64,000 nt of DNA, taken from NCBI RefSeq assembly GCF_027943255.1, contig NC_072892.1, positions 121,041,792-121,105,791 of the forward strand. The letters are read 5' to 3'. The DNA comes from Anastrepha obliqua (taxonomy: Eukaryota > Arthropoda > Insecta > Diptera > Tephritidae). The notes under the pieces are model-generated. The model saw only the letters and a program-made list of their open reading frames with translations, did not search any database and had not been told where the DNA came from. The position numbers and the translations under genes were made by a program. Positions 24,501 through 35,569 of the stretch are shown piece by piece. The number at the start of each line of letters is the position of its first letter. The first letter of the stretch is position 1.

Positions 24501-24524
24501 GTATAATATATAAATCCTAGAAGC

Positions 24525-24740
24525 CTATTTTTAACACATTTTTCTTGCCTTCGATACTTATTTCACCAATGATAACTTCAACGCCATGTTTTACGTCTTG
24601 AATCATCTCTGGGTGGTTGGCGTCAGTTTCGTCCTTAATGGTGCCTCTCAAAGCATAACCTAGAGGAGTTGTATCGCTGACTTTTAGCGGCAAATTGGCA
24701 TCACAGTTCCAGTTGAATATCCCACTTTTGAATTTTTTAA
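24525..24740 (-). pseudogene. DD41D-like transposase C-terminal remnant
   Basis: One continuous minus-strand frame reads NLPLKVSDTTPLGYALRGTI, then KDETDANHPEMIQDVKH and GEISIEGKKNVLKIGF. The pattern SpDLTPLDyxLWGxxK with YANxPxTIxxLK is the third catalytic block of DD41D/rosa-like transposases. Here the catalytic Asp position (TPLD) reads TPLG. It belongs to the TIR-bounded element at 23349-24888. Confidence 0.6.
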
Positions 24741-25385
24741 TATTTTCAAATTTTTTTTCTAAGAGATTAGCAAACCATTTTGAAAATGCCTAGTCGTAAA
24801 CTAAATTTCTGAGACATCACGGATGTTATTTCAGCTATCAAAGTGAAATAAATCGATATTTCAAATTCAAAACAGTTGGACCATCCTGTATACATTTTTT
24901 ATAAAATTTTTAAAAATATATGTATCTATTTTGTAACTACTATTTTTATGCATTTGTATGTGTGCACTATGGTAAAATAGCTTCAAAGTCATGTCGAAAA
25001 TTTCAGTCAAATAAAATTTTGCCAAAACACTTTGGCTATCTGGCTGAATACATTGTGAATAAGCATCGACTTTTGTTTTTGTTATTAAGGAAAATTAATT
25101 TTATACAGCGCTATCAAAAATTTATTTGATCAGAAAATGGAAAACTCGTTATTCAGCATTACTGTAAAACCATAGTTTCAGGTACTTTAATTTTTTTTAA
25201 TTTTTGGGGACATACTTTGGACATTTGTGAAGAGAAGTTAAAAACAGAGAAAATTAAAAAAGAAATTAAAAAAAAACAGTTGACAGCACAGGTAAATATG
25301 GTAATAAATAAAATAAAAAGTGCATGTAGCGTAGTACACATAACATAAGTGAAACTTTGAGGGCAGGCAAAGACAGAGGGAGAGA

Positions 25386-25407
25386 CCCGAGAGAGAATGA
25401 GAGAGAG

Positions 25408-25441
<34 letters not shown>
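25386..25441. repeat. (GA)n microsatellite
   Basis: A run of gagaga with two aatgaga interruptions, about 55 bp, followed by AAAA. Confidence 0.9.
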
Positions 25442-25442
<1 letters not shown>

Positions 25443-25635
25443 AAGAATATATATCTAAATAAGTTCACAACATTTGCACAACGTGGCAACAACGCGCACT
25501 ACTCCGAGCGCTTATCACCCGCACAAACGCAGCGATTCCAGGGCCGCAGCAACGCCACAAATTACCGCACGGAAACACCAATAAATCCGACGCCGGAATG
25601 GATAGCATTTTATAGCACGCACAAGCACTAGCCAG

Positions 25636-25806
25636 TAAACGGAAATAAGCGCCAAAAAGTTGGTACCAAAAACAAAAAACGCCAAAAAAATTGGGACCGA
25701 AAAACGCCCCAAACAGTACGCATCAAGGAAATATAACGCCAAAAAGTAGGCACCAAAAATATATTTCCTACAAGTTTGCACCAACAAACAAGCGCCAAAA
25801 ATTAGG
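25636..25806. repeat. Degenerate GCCAAAAAnTnGG minisatellite
   Basis: Loose direct repeats of gcgccaaaaagttggtacc, with variants gccaaaaaaattgggacc, gccaaaaagtaggcacc and gccaaaaattaggcag, are spaced by 30-60 bp. Between them lie caccaaaaa and accaaaaac units. The repetition is clear but imperfect, and it has no ORF on the plus strand. Confidence 0.55.
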
Positions 25807-26205
25807 CAGTAGAAATTAGCAACCACAAGGAAAATCTCAGGAAAAATAGCCTAAAATGTATCTAAGATATATATAAGGTATAGCTCTCTCTCTCCTTTTC
25901 CTCTACATTATATCTTTTTTCTCTCGCGCGGAACGGAAATGCCCAAAACGTTGCATGGCCTTGAAATTTTACTCTCCACACTGGTATCTGAGGTTTTTGA
26001 TCAAAAACCAACTTTAACCAATTTCTTGATGCTAGAATGATTTTTTTGTTTTTTGTTTTTGGGACATTCTACTACGGACATCCTTCAAAAAAAGCGTCTA
26101 AATGTTGCTTTAAAATAAAATATGTAAAACTTTTCATTTTTTCAAGTTTCGGTATTTTTATTCAAAATACGGGTATTAAAAAGTATATGCGAAAAATCAC
26201 ATCAT

Positions 26206-26400
26206 TTAAATGCCCATCATGAGCGCGTCTACAAATAAATAAACCGGCAATTCATAAAATTTGAACCTTCTTCTATCCAGAGCTATGCACCCGCATAGAA
26301 AGTGTTCTATAGTCTCTTCTTCTTCAATGTCGTTACAGCTTCTGATATAGTCGTTATAGGGCGCTCCCAGTCTACTGGCATGTCTGCGAATCATACAATG
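26206..26400 (-). pseudogene. LINE ORF2 tail fragment
   Basis: The 62-residue minus-strand frame contains RRHASRLGAPYNDYIRSCND, then EEEETIEHFLCGCIALDRRR. The CxxC-like, ETxxHFLCxCxAL pattern is the Cys/His tail of RNase H-bearing LINEs. Only this piece remains, and the frame closes shortly afterwards. Confidence 0.65.
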
Positions 26401-28497
26401 CCATGTTTAATCACAACTTGCTACCACGTTTACTTTTGTTACTAATGAAAAAAATGGAAAACTTGAAAAAAATAAATTTAACAAATTAAAATGTAAAAAT
26501 TAAAAATTTTTTTATCAGAAATTTTAGAACAATTTGCGGAATGCAGTTTTATAGCTCGTTAAATTGTAGTGCTTAAAGTGCAAGTTGCAAGTAACTACCA
26601 ATTACCGATAATTTTCGATTTTTTTGCCGACGGTGCTATCAAAAATATGGAAGAAAGTGGCTAGTAACGTCAACAAAATGTATTCCAAAAATCAACTGAA
26701 ATTGGTAATATCTTGCAACTTACGCTTCATGATATTAACTCTTTTAGTGGCAGGCGAAAAAGAGGTGCCCATGAGAGTAATTGGTCGAATTTCACAATTT
26801 TACTAAGGTTTGAGAAAATGCTCATAAAAACCAAACCAGGAACAATATTTATATTATTCAAAAATCCGTATATTAAGGACGAAATGGAAATGCAATGAGA
26901 CTTATTTTTCTATATTCATTGAAAACTATATATTAAACAACAGAGGTATAAAAGATTATAAAGGAAGTAAAAGTATAAAGTCTAGTTCTTTCTTACAAAA
27001 CGTATTTGCACCTACAAAAAGCGATCTTTTCATTATAATTTTATATGAACCATTTATTACAAAGTATATACTTTGCATTTCCGATATATTTCGTAACAAG
27101 ATGAATAACATTACATAACAAATATAAAAGATATTTAAAGAATATTACATAACAAATATAAAAGATATTAATGAATATTACATAACACTCCCACAATGCG
27201 AATAGTAAAGCTCTATAAGGGGCGGGCATGTATCGGGCATCCGGCGCTAAAACTGACCGGGGTTAAAATTGATGGAGCTGTAAAACCGCATACCACAAAT
27301 TATTCTGAAGATACTGGTTAAAAAGTTTGAAATTTTTATAAACATTTTTTTCATTGTTGTTTTTGATTTGCACTAAGTTTGAAGCTTGGATTTACATGGT
27401 TTTTATAGGAGAGTGAACTATGTTTCATAAAAAAATTTTTGAAATTAAATAAGAAACAAAAAGTTGTTAAAATTTGTGAAAAAGTCTAGGCAAAAAGTAG
27501 TTATTTAACGCAGTAGTATGTTAGTATGTACATTTATGTACATTTGAGGGATGCAAAGGAAGCGATGGTCATGATATATGTACAGTACGGCGAAGATTAT
27601 TTTGTGGCTTTCGGGTAATTAAAGCATAGACCTCTTGTATTACACGTGTAACTGCCCAAATCGATGTTGTTTAACGCTTAAGCGTGTAATTATTTACATT
27701 TATGTACAAATTAATTCCGATGCTATTCTGGTCATCTGACAGTAAATACATTTCAGCATTACAATGGAGTTGTTACGCAATTTGCATACGTTTAATTGAG
27801 AGATAATTCTAAATATTTACCTACATACATACATACATACATCCATATGTGAATGTAAATAGATATGTCAATAGCCGTTTGCCTAATTAGGTCAACGTCT
27901 AGCATTTGGAAATCATTTGGGTCTATGTTTCTTGATTGAAGTAAATGGCATTTACGAAAACATTATTTTAAATTATTATAAAAATTATTATATTTTATGA
28001 AAGATATTAAATGAGTTTAACTCGAAAGACATTTAGGAACTGTAGTGCTGAGATTGAGATATTCCAAAAAAATGGTATAATGATTTAAAGATGAATTCAA
28101 AATTCATTATTATTATTATGAAAGAGATTCGTTTATCGAGCTGCCGCTTAGAAATAATGAAAACAAAGCCTTACGCTAACACTTCACTGAGTTATTTGAA
28201 GGACTTAGTTCTTTGAAGGTAGTCATGATCCATATAATGAATGGAGACAATAGTTGTTGTTCAAGTTGCATGAGTCTTGGCCTTATTACTGGCGAGTAGT
28301 CAGATAAGATATCTTCAGGCCTGCACTCCGCAAACTCACAACCTTGCAATCCGTTTAAGCGGTAAGAGTTATTTTCCCAGGAGGTTACTGCCCCTGTTAG
28401 TGTCCCGCCAGGTAACCAAAAAGAGTTCCTATACTCTTCAAGTTAAGGGGTTAGGCTGCCTGTGGCGGGAAACTTTTTAACGGATGCTACAATACTA
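26401..28497. other. AT-rich intergenic DNA
   Basis: No gene was recognised. It contains the tandem repeat at 27110-27187 and a (TACA)n tract near 27822-27841. A 67-residue frame at 28277-28480 has no recognisable motif. Confidence 0.45.
27110..27187. repeat. Short tandem repeat, 33-34 bp unit
   Basis: Units starting attacataacaaatataaaa occur at 27110-27143 and 27144-27176, and a partial third unit starts at 27177. The units differ by a small indel near their ends. Confidence 0.8.
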
Positions 28498-28669
28498 CAG
28501 GGTGCGCCATCTTTTATGTCGCTAGGTAAAAGCTGAATAACTTTGTCATTTACCAACCGATCGACTTCAACATACATGTTTTCGATACGTCAATTCTGTA
28601 CAATTTCAACCATGGATCGCTTTCCACCAAAACAACGCCCTGAAAGAGTGACGCTATTCATAAAAAATA

Positions 28670-29948
28670 CGCAGGTTACGTATATTCGAATTTCGATTTT
28701 TTTGAGGCGATATGTTGGTACTCATGTCTCTCACTCATACCGACGAGTTCGGCCATTTTGAATGTTCACTTAATTGTTGACAGCTGCTTTACTTGGATGT
28801 GTTTCGGCTCGTCTTTGATTTTTACCTATTCAAAAAGATGGGTCAAAGAACCTGCATCAAATTTTGTGTGAAAAACGAAATTAAGTGCGCGGATGCATTC
28901 CGAAGAAGCTACTTTGGACCAAAGCAACGTTTATCGGTGGTACAAAATGTTCCCAGAAGGCCGAGAAGATGTGAACGCCGAAAAGCGTGCCGGACGCCCG
29001 AGCACTTCAACTACAGACGAAAGAATTGATGAAGTGAAAAAAATGGTATTGGCCAATCGTCGAATCACCGTTAGAGAAGTTGCTGAGGACCTAGACATAT
29101 CGATTGGCTCGTGCCATTCGATTTTTTTTAATAATTTGGGCATGACACGGGTCGCCGTAAAATTCGTACCAAAAGGAGCATCGCATGAACATTGCTAATG
29201 AGATGTTGGACTCTGTGCGGGACGACCCAAATTTACTCCAGAGGGTCATAACTGGTGACGAATCGTGGGTTTATGGTTATGACGTGAAAACCAAAGCTCA
29301 ATCATCTCAATGGAAGCTGCCGCACGAACCAAGAACGAAAAAAGCGCGGCAAGTTCGGTCGAATGTAAAAGATTTGCTTACTGTTTTCATCGATTGCATG
29401 GGCGTTGTGCATCATGAGTTCTTATATATATATATAATTGGCGCGTACACCCTTTTTGGGTGTTTGGCCGAGCACCTCCTCCTATTTGTGATGTGTGTCT
29501 TGATGCTGTTCCACAAATGGAGGGATCTACAGTTTTAAACCGACTCCGAACGGCAGATATTTTTATGAGGAGCGATTTCATGGCAGAAATACAATCGGAA
29601 GTTTGCCATTGCCTGCTGAGAGGCGACCGCTATTAGAAAAATGTTTTTCTTAATTTTAGTGTTTCACCGAGACTCGAACCTATGTTCTCTCTGTGAATTC
29701 CGAATGGTAATCACGTAGCAACCATTCGGCTACGGCGGCCGCCAATTGAGTTCTTCCCACAGGGTAAAACGGTCAATAAGGAATATTACCTGCAAGTTAT
29801 GCGCAAGTGCTTCGAAGATTGGAAAAAACTTTGGCATAAGTGCATAATATCTCATGGGGACTACTTTGAAGGGCACAAAATATATATTAAGGAATAAATA
29901 AATAATTTAAAAAAACTTAAAATTCCCGATACTTTTTAACACACCTCG
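28670..29948 (+). mobile_element. DD34D mariner inserted in the DD41D element
   Basis: The right terminus, read inverted, is CGAGGTGTGTTAAAAAGTAT, with TA at 29949-29950. The left end at 28670 (CGCAGGTTACGTATATTCG) is a diverged match with TA at 28668-28669. The transposase reads MGQRTCIKFCVKNEIKCADA from about 28838, then NVYRWYKMFPEGREDVNAEK, DEVKKMVLANRRITVREVAE and VITGDESWVYGYDVKTKAQS (first catalytic Asp). The frame continues to GVVHHEF, where the SINE is inserted. After it, QGKTVNKEYYLQVM joins directly to KCFEDWKKLWHKCI, so the segment with the second and third catalytic Asp is deleted. Frameshifts occur near 28900 and 29185. Confidence 0.8.
29424..29746 (-). mobile_element. tRNA-derived SINE, copy 3
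   Basis: This is the best-preserved head in the window. The minus strand has TAGCCGAATGGTT (A-box-like) and GGTTCGAGTCTCGG (B-box-like). The tail is (TA)n at the low-coordinate end. The flanking repeat TGAGTTCTT occurs at 29415-29423 and 29747-29755. Removing the SINE and one repeat restores the mariner reading HHEFFPQGK, so the insertion point is exact. Confidence 0.88.
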
Positions 29949-30949
29949 TAGTCGTTCTATTGTTCTAACTCAAAGTAACGCGGTAAACAGGCACCGTCTG
30001 GCAATAGTATTCGTCGTTTGGTGTCGAATTGTTTTAAGCTCGGGACAGTAGGAGATCGTCAACATGCCGTTCATCAACGACCAAGACGTTCCAATAAACT
30101 TGTTGAAGCAGTAAGGGAGAGCGTTGCCCAGGTGCTAACAGTGTCGTATCATCGTCGCGCTCAGCATTTTGGCGTCAGTGAAATCACAATGCGATGCATT
30201 TTAAAATATGATTTAAATTTAATTTTAATGTCTCTGACAGCGTGAATAAACAAAATTACCACATTTTGGGAACTGAGAATTCACATGAGATCCATGAAAC
30301 ACCATTACTTGACCGAAAAGTAATTGTTTGGGCCGGCATTTGCGCCAAAACCATCATTGGGCCATATTTTGACCGAGAAAACGAAACGGTTGATGGAAAC
30401 CGATATCGATGGATGTTGGCTCATTATGTCCCGCAAATGCGTGAGAAAGGTTAAGACGGTTACTGGTTTCAACAAGACGGTGCGTCATGCCCCACACTGC
30501 GAATGCAACAATTGAATTTCTGCAACGAAAGTTCCCGGGACGTCTACTGTCAAAAAGGGGCGACATCAACTGGCCCCCCAGATCACCTGACCTAACCCCC
30601 CGGACTTCTTTTCGTGGGGTTATCTGAAAAATGAGGTTTACGCCAACAAGCCGCAGACTATTGACCAGCTTAAGGCAAACATTCGTGCCGAAATCGACGC
30701 TATAAAACCCGAAATGCTTGACAAGGAGATGACAAACGCAGAAAAAAGATCGCAGTTTGTGATTGCTAATAAAGGGGGCCACTTGATTGATATTGTATTC
30801 AAAAAATAGTTGTAATAAATTGAAAATAACCAAACCAAATAAAAATATTTCACTTATACAAATCAGTTGTTGTTTTTTTTCAAAGTTATTCAATGTTTTC
30901 AATGTTGATATTTCAATAAAAGTAAAATTAAATATTGTCTCCCCTGTCC

Positions 30950-31920
30950 TTTGTCCCAGTCATGTTGTTTTACACTTACTTCCCATCGACTTTTACTTAA
31001 TTTCCATCGCTGCTCAAATTGCAACCAGGTTAAAGGAAGTTCAGAGAATTACTGTGTTAACTGTCCAAAATCCCCTATCCGCAAGCTGGAGATTGACAGG
31101 GCAATCTTTCCTAGTAGGCCGGACTGGTGCGAGGGAAAGATCTGTACCGATGCTGGTACCGCTGTCTTCACAGAAGGCCCCAAGATGGAATCGGGAATCG
31201 GAGCAGGGTTTTTTTCTAAATCAGTCATTTTAAATATATCCCTTGAAACTACCAAACACTGCTTGCGTTTTTCAGACAGAAATCTTTGGCATGCAAAAAG
31301 CTTCGGGAACATGGGAACGAGGGAAATATTAACATTTTTTCTGATAGTCAAGCCGCCATTAAGGCTCAGATCAAAATTGTTCAACTGCTGTAAGAAGGAG
31401 ATCAAATCTCTTGAGTGTGCAGGTAACAATTCTCTGATCTGGGTTCCAGGACACAAGTACATAGAGGGAAATGAAATTGCTGATAAGTTTGCCAGGAAGG
31501 GGACTGAATTAGTCTCAGAGACCTCCTATCCGGTCAACGGCACCCTCCTGACTGTTGTTAAAGGGAAAGTGCACAACTTATTTCTCAGAAAGGCGTAGAT
31601 CAGATGGAGCGATCGGCACACTCGCGAAAAAGCTAGGTTTACCATTTAAGCCGCATTACAGAACTAGTGGGGGCCTTTCAACGAACGAGACTGTTGAGCA
31701 CTTTCTCTGTAAATGTCCGGGTTTTGTAGACGATTAAGGTTACTGTGTGCGACAGGCTGGAGCAGTGCGCCAACCTAAGTCCAGTCAATCTCATCCATAA
31801 TGGCCCTGACTGACTGTAGATATCAGCCTATTGGGGGATCAAAATGGTATCAAAACGGCGTTTTTGTGCTATTTGGGGAGTGCCAGGGTGGTACTTAAAG
31901 AATTTCACCTACTTACCGAA
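30950..31920 (+). pseudogene. LINE RNase H and tail remnant
   Basis: The longest frame (30951-31598) carries CTDAGTAVFTEGPKMESGIG, which corresponds to the TDGSKME start of RNase H with the key Asp altered to Glu (FTEG). It also carries LIWVPGHKYIEGNEIADKFA, the end of the domain. After a frameshift come IGTLAKKLGLPFKPHYRTSG and TVEHFLCKCPGF, then a 3' UTR ending in atttggggagtgccagggtg and acttaccg. It shares this 3' part with the copy at 17200-18015. Confidence 0.75.
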
Positions 31921-32816
31921 ATATGAAATATTTTTGTTAACAAAGTAGGACCGAAATATGTATTAGAGAAAATTGTATTTATGGTGCGATTTTATTCATT
32001 TTAGTGCATATAGTTTTTTATAGTACAATATATTCAACTATTTAGGCCATCATCCAATACTTTACCGTAAATTTAATCGAAAATTTGTGATGTACGGATC
32101 TCAACTGGGTAACGAGAATGTTCAGCGTCACTTGTGCTGATGTGACCTTACAGGAACTGACAAGAGTTGTACTTTGAGGTAGTATGAAAACATTTTTATA
32201 CATATTTCACGATGTTGAATAACCTCAAATATAGTCAAAAACGGGTTTCCCCTTTTAAGCCAGAATATATAAAAAAAGGCTTGCTGAAGCTATGCTGAGG
32301 TTGATCATATTCAGATTCAGGATGGAAGATTTTTAAGTAATTCCAACTCAGATCAAAAAAAAGTAATTTATCGATTAGCTTTTATTTTTTATTAAGAGCA
32401 TAATTTGATCAAATCTTCTAACTAAATTGTTTCTTACAAATAAAAAAAATTTTATAAAATAAAATCATAAATAATTTAAAAAATTTTTATCAAATAAATT
32501 TTGTATTAAAAATATAATAAATTTAAAAATAAAATAAATAAATTTATAAAAAATTATTTACGGTGTTCAGAAAGGCATATCGCAGGAAAAACGAGTTTTA
32601 CCATTTTCTCACAGGCATATATCACACTTTTTACACATGCTTTACAAAAAATCAATAAATTAAAAAAATAAATAAATAAACAAAAAAAAAAAAAAAAAAA
32701 CCAAATATAAAAAAATATGGCAATGTCGAAAAAACTTAAAAAAAATTTTATTTTCAAAATATTAACTATTCATATTTGATTTTCTGGTAACTTTTTATTG
32801 CATTCGAATTTAATTC
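31921..32816. other. AT-rich gap
   Basis: No gene was recognised. A run rich in A and T with few G/C bases lies at 32380-32560, and an A run lies at 32682-32700. Confidence 0.5.
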
Positions 32817-34760
32817 TATCTAAATCCCATCAATCTTCCCCATTCCCTCAACAGCTCTTGGTGGATGTAGATATCTGCCTGGTAAGACGGATAAATTAGT
32901 TTGAGGCCACTCTTCCACAAATCTCTTGGATTCATTGATGAATTTGAAGAGATCCGGAAGAGGAAGAGTATGAACTTTGTCCATACTCAGTATATCGCAA
33001 CCCAATGTCCTAAGTCTGATTCTGGAAAATGCAGGACAGCTACAGTGAAAATACTCTGCAGTGTCGTCATTCTCAAGACAGGATAGGCATATCGGGCTGT
33101 CTACGACCCCCCCTGTGATTACACCCACCAGTACTCTCAGGTCCTTTTTGCTGAGTTTTAGGAGAAAGGTCGCAGTTTTCCTGTTTGGTTCTTTCACAAA
33201 GCACTTGGCTACTCTGCACGAGTTCAACTCAGACCAGCGACCTCTGTGGGTACAACTCATAAAGTCGTCAATCCGTAGTTGAATCGATGCGGAATTGACA
33301 CCTAGGAAGGGTTCAGGGCCTAGTGGCCTTGCAGAGCCTTCATTTGCCAATTTATCAGCTAACTCGTTCCCTGTAATACCACAATGTCCAGGGACCCAAA
33401 TAAGACTAACTTTGTTGTGTTTTACAACACTGTTCAGTTTTGTCTTACATTCACTGACTAACTTCGAAGAGCAGCGTGGGTTAGCAAGAATTTTCAGTGC
33501 AGCTTGACTGTCACTATAAATTCCAATACTGTTGCCCCACCACTTTTTTTCAATTAGGCAGTACGCCACATTCAACATGGCATAGACTTCCGTAAGGAAT
33601 ACCGTGGCCATCTGTCCTGTGGCTTAGGAGTACTCAATGTCTTCGTCTAATTACCATCCGTCGTTGTAGAAAGTGATATCCCGTTAATATTGCGTTGGGG
33701 AAACAGTAATGTCGTATTTTGTCAATTGAGCGCGACATTTAAACATATCTTGTGTATGTACATCGGGTCACATTCGGACGACAATCTGTACTACAAGTGT
33801 CTCTTTGACAGTGTTGTGATCGTACGTTTTAGTCTTAAGTTACAGCGCGTCAAAGATGGAGTCCACCAAGCAAGAAATTTGTCATATTTTACGTTTTTAC
33901 TACCTTAGATGTAAAAATGCAATGAAGGCGGCGGCAAAAATTAGTGAAGTTTATGAGCCTGATACTGTAACGAGGCGCACAGCACAGCGTTGGTTCGATC
34001 GATTTCGTTCTGGTGTTGTAGATGTCGAAGGTGCACCCCATACTGGTAGGCCAATCGTCGTAGAGACTGATAAAATCGTTAAAATTATCCAAAGAGACCA
34101 GCATGTGAGCATTCGTTCGATTAGTCAGGAACTAGGTGTAGACCACAAAACCGTTTAGAACCATTTGCAGAAAATTGGATTCCAAAAAAAGCTGGATGTT
34201 TGGGTGCCATACGTGTTGATGCAAAAAAATCTCTTGGACCGAATCAACGCTTGCGGGGTTTATAAAGGGGGGATAATGAAGTTGCCTTCTAAATGGTAAC
34301 AAGTTTGCGAACAAAACGGGACATATTTGACTTGAATCGGATAATTTTAAGTACGTTAAATAAAGCGTCAAGTTTCGATCAAAAATACGACATTTTTTTT
34401 TCTCCCAACCAATAGGTTCTCTGAACTTAACCATTGATCTCTATCTGGGATCAAAACATCATACTTCATATCGAAGCTAACGACAGGCACCCGATTGTCC
34501 ACCGGCATCGAGAACAGTGTGCCCCGCTCCGACAACTGGGGTATATCTGACAACGGCCAGTGCCTACTTCATTTCCCCAGACTCCGTTTAACTTGAGCCT
34601 GTATGCCGCCTTCATTGCTTCCTTTCGAATTCGAAGATCTAGGTTGCAAAGTTCAGAATGGCATTAAGGGCATCACCAGATGTCGTACTCATGGCACCTG
34701 TGATACCAAATCACACACTTCTCTGTAGCCTGTTTAGTGGTTTTACTCTGGAATTAATCA
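32817..34760 (-). pseudogene. LINE ORF2 remnant with long RNase H frame, split by mariner
   Basis: On the minus strand, GITGAMSTTSGDALNAILNF (post-RT region, about 34700) and CLSLRYEV/DRDQWLSSENL (about 34450) precede the mariner at 33690-34412. Immediately beyond it come the RNase H start FYNDG and then an uninterrupted 263-codon frame (33611-32820). That frame contains MATVFLTEVYAML, IYSDSQAALKIL, LIWVPGHCGITGNELADKLA, then CLSCLENDDTAEYFHCSCPA and the C-terminus. The RNase H Asp, Glu and Asp positions and the CxxC...HxxxC tail are intact. It is the best LINE copy in the window, though stops exist upstream (for example after FYNDGW). Confidence 0.82.
33690..34412 (+). mobile_element. Internally deleted mariner (723 bp) inside the LINE
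   Basis: The left end TTGCGTTGGGGAAACAGTAA and the inverted right end TTGGTTGGGAGAAAAAAAAA share their outer bases and an inner block ATGTCGTATTTT. TA lies at 33688-33689 and 34413-34414. The N-terminal frame from 33856 reads MESTKQEICHILRFYYLRCK, then TARTAQRWFDRFRSG-like text and SIRSISQELGVDHKTV before a stop. After a large deletion, GIMKLPSKW and QVCEQNGTYLT give the transposase C-terminus. All catalytic blocks are gone. Confidence 0.85.
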
Positions 34761-35569
34761 TTACTGCTTTCCACTCATGTATGTAATAATGGGTCTAATC
34801 ATTATTAAGTTATTACTGTTCGAATAAAAACTCGCCAAGGTGAAAATGAAAAATCTGCCATGTAATCATAAAAAGAACATTGAATTTTTCGAAATCGCAA
34901 ATTTCAAGAACGAAAAGAAAAGAAAGAAATGTCCATAAGAATTATTGCAAAACTAAATTTTGCACAGATCGCCCAGTCTTATTTTAAATGGATTGGCCTT
35001 TTTATGTAAATAAAACACCAATAATTTTTCTTTGTACTGGCTATCAGTGCCGACTCTATAGTTTACATTTTTTTTTTAATTTTTTTTTTACTAAATCAAA
35101 GTCAAGCCACTTTCACCAATATACGACTTCTGATTTAAATGCAGCTCAGCTAACCAGGTCTTGCTGATTTACCTTATCGTTGAGGTCTTCTCGGCTTGCA
35201 AATCCATATTTTGCTTGGCTTTCAGCAAAAATTAAAGAAATTTAACCGACGAACAACATTTTTGCCAATTCGTCAATTGAGTCAATGAATATTTGCCTAA
35301 TGAACAAACAAAGTCAAGCATCAGAGGAATATAGACATTTTTGATTCCGTTGTTGTTCTTATCATCAATTTTGGTAATAAATTTGCATACATTTGACTTT
35401 CCATGGTTGTCACGGGTATTTCAGCATCAGTTGGTATATAACATTGATTTGAAGCATATGCTCGCATACACGCACGCACACGCACGCACGCATGCAAATG
35501 CACCAAACGCATTTCTAATGCAGTCAGAGTGAGCCAACAACTACGAAAGTACGCAGCAGTGACTGCACC
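34761..35569. other. Intergenic DNA upstream of the 35570 ORF
   Basis: No gene was recognised. A T-rich run lies at 35066-35091, and CACGCA/TGCA-rich repeats lie at 35466-35492. A TATATAAC sequence at 35434-35441 lies too far from the ATG at 35570 to be assigned confidently as its promoter. Confidence 0.4.

Larger units (their letters stand above)
23349..24888 (-). mobile_element. Tc1/mariner-type element with later insertions
   Basis: The left end CAGGGTGGTCCAACT and the right end (inverted CAGGATGGTCCAACT) are flanked by TA at 23347-23348 and 24889-24890. The minus strand near the right side encodes a decayed transposase tail (24525-24740). The rest of the interior is filled by a LINE remnant and two SINE pieces, so the element served as an insertion site after it died. 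Confidence 0.65.
24891..26205. other. AT-rich DNA with simple repeats
   Basis: It holds a (GA)n tract and a degenerate GCCAAAAA minisatellite (listed separately). The segment 25450-25950 is less AT-rich than its surroundings and could be part of a retrotransposon leader, but no primer-binding site or LTR pair could be shown. No gene was recognised. Confidence 0.4.
28498..30810 (+). mobile_element. DD41D (rosa-like) element split by a mariner
   Basis: The left terminus CAGGGTGCGCCATCTTTTAT follows TA at 28496-28497. The start of a transposase, MDRFPPKQRPERVTLFIKN, begins at 28612 and is cut at 28668 by the mariner at 28670-29948. The frame resumes directly after the mariner with SRSIVLTQ, proving the insertion. 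Later segments read RLVSNCFKLGTVGDRQHAVH, NKQNYHILGTENSHEIHETP, IVWAGICAKTIIGPYF, WFQQDGAS, DLTPPDFFSWGYLKNEVYAN and a stop near 30809. The first catalytic block is deleted around 30240, and frameshifts lie near 30450 and 30500-30600. No right terminus was found; a LINE remnant follows. Confidence 0.75.

Noticed and set aside
25450..25960. Possible LTR retrotransposon leader
   Set aside because: The composition and a GGTATCTGAG phrase suggested a primer-binding site, but no repeated LTR ends or gag/pol frame were found nearby.
30354..30902. 182-codon minus-strand ORF
   Set aside because: It lies antisense to the DD41D transposase C-terminus, which explains the plus strand with catalytic motifs. 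The minus frame has no domain and is taken as a shadow.
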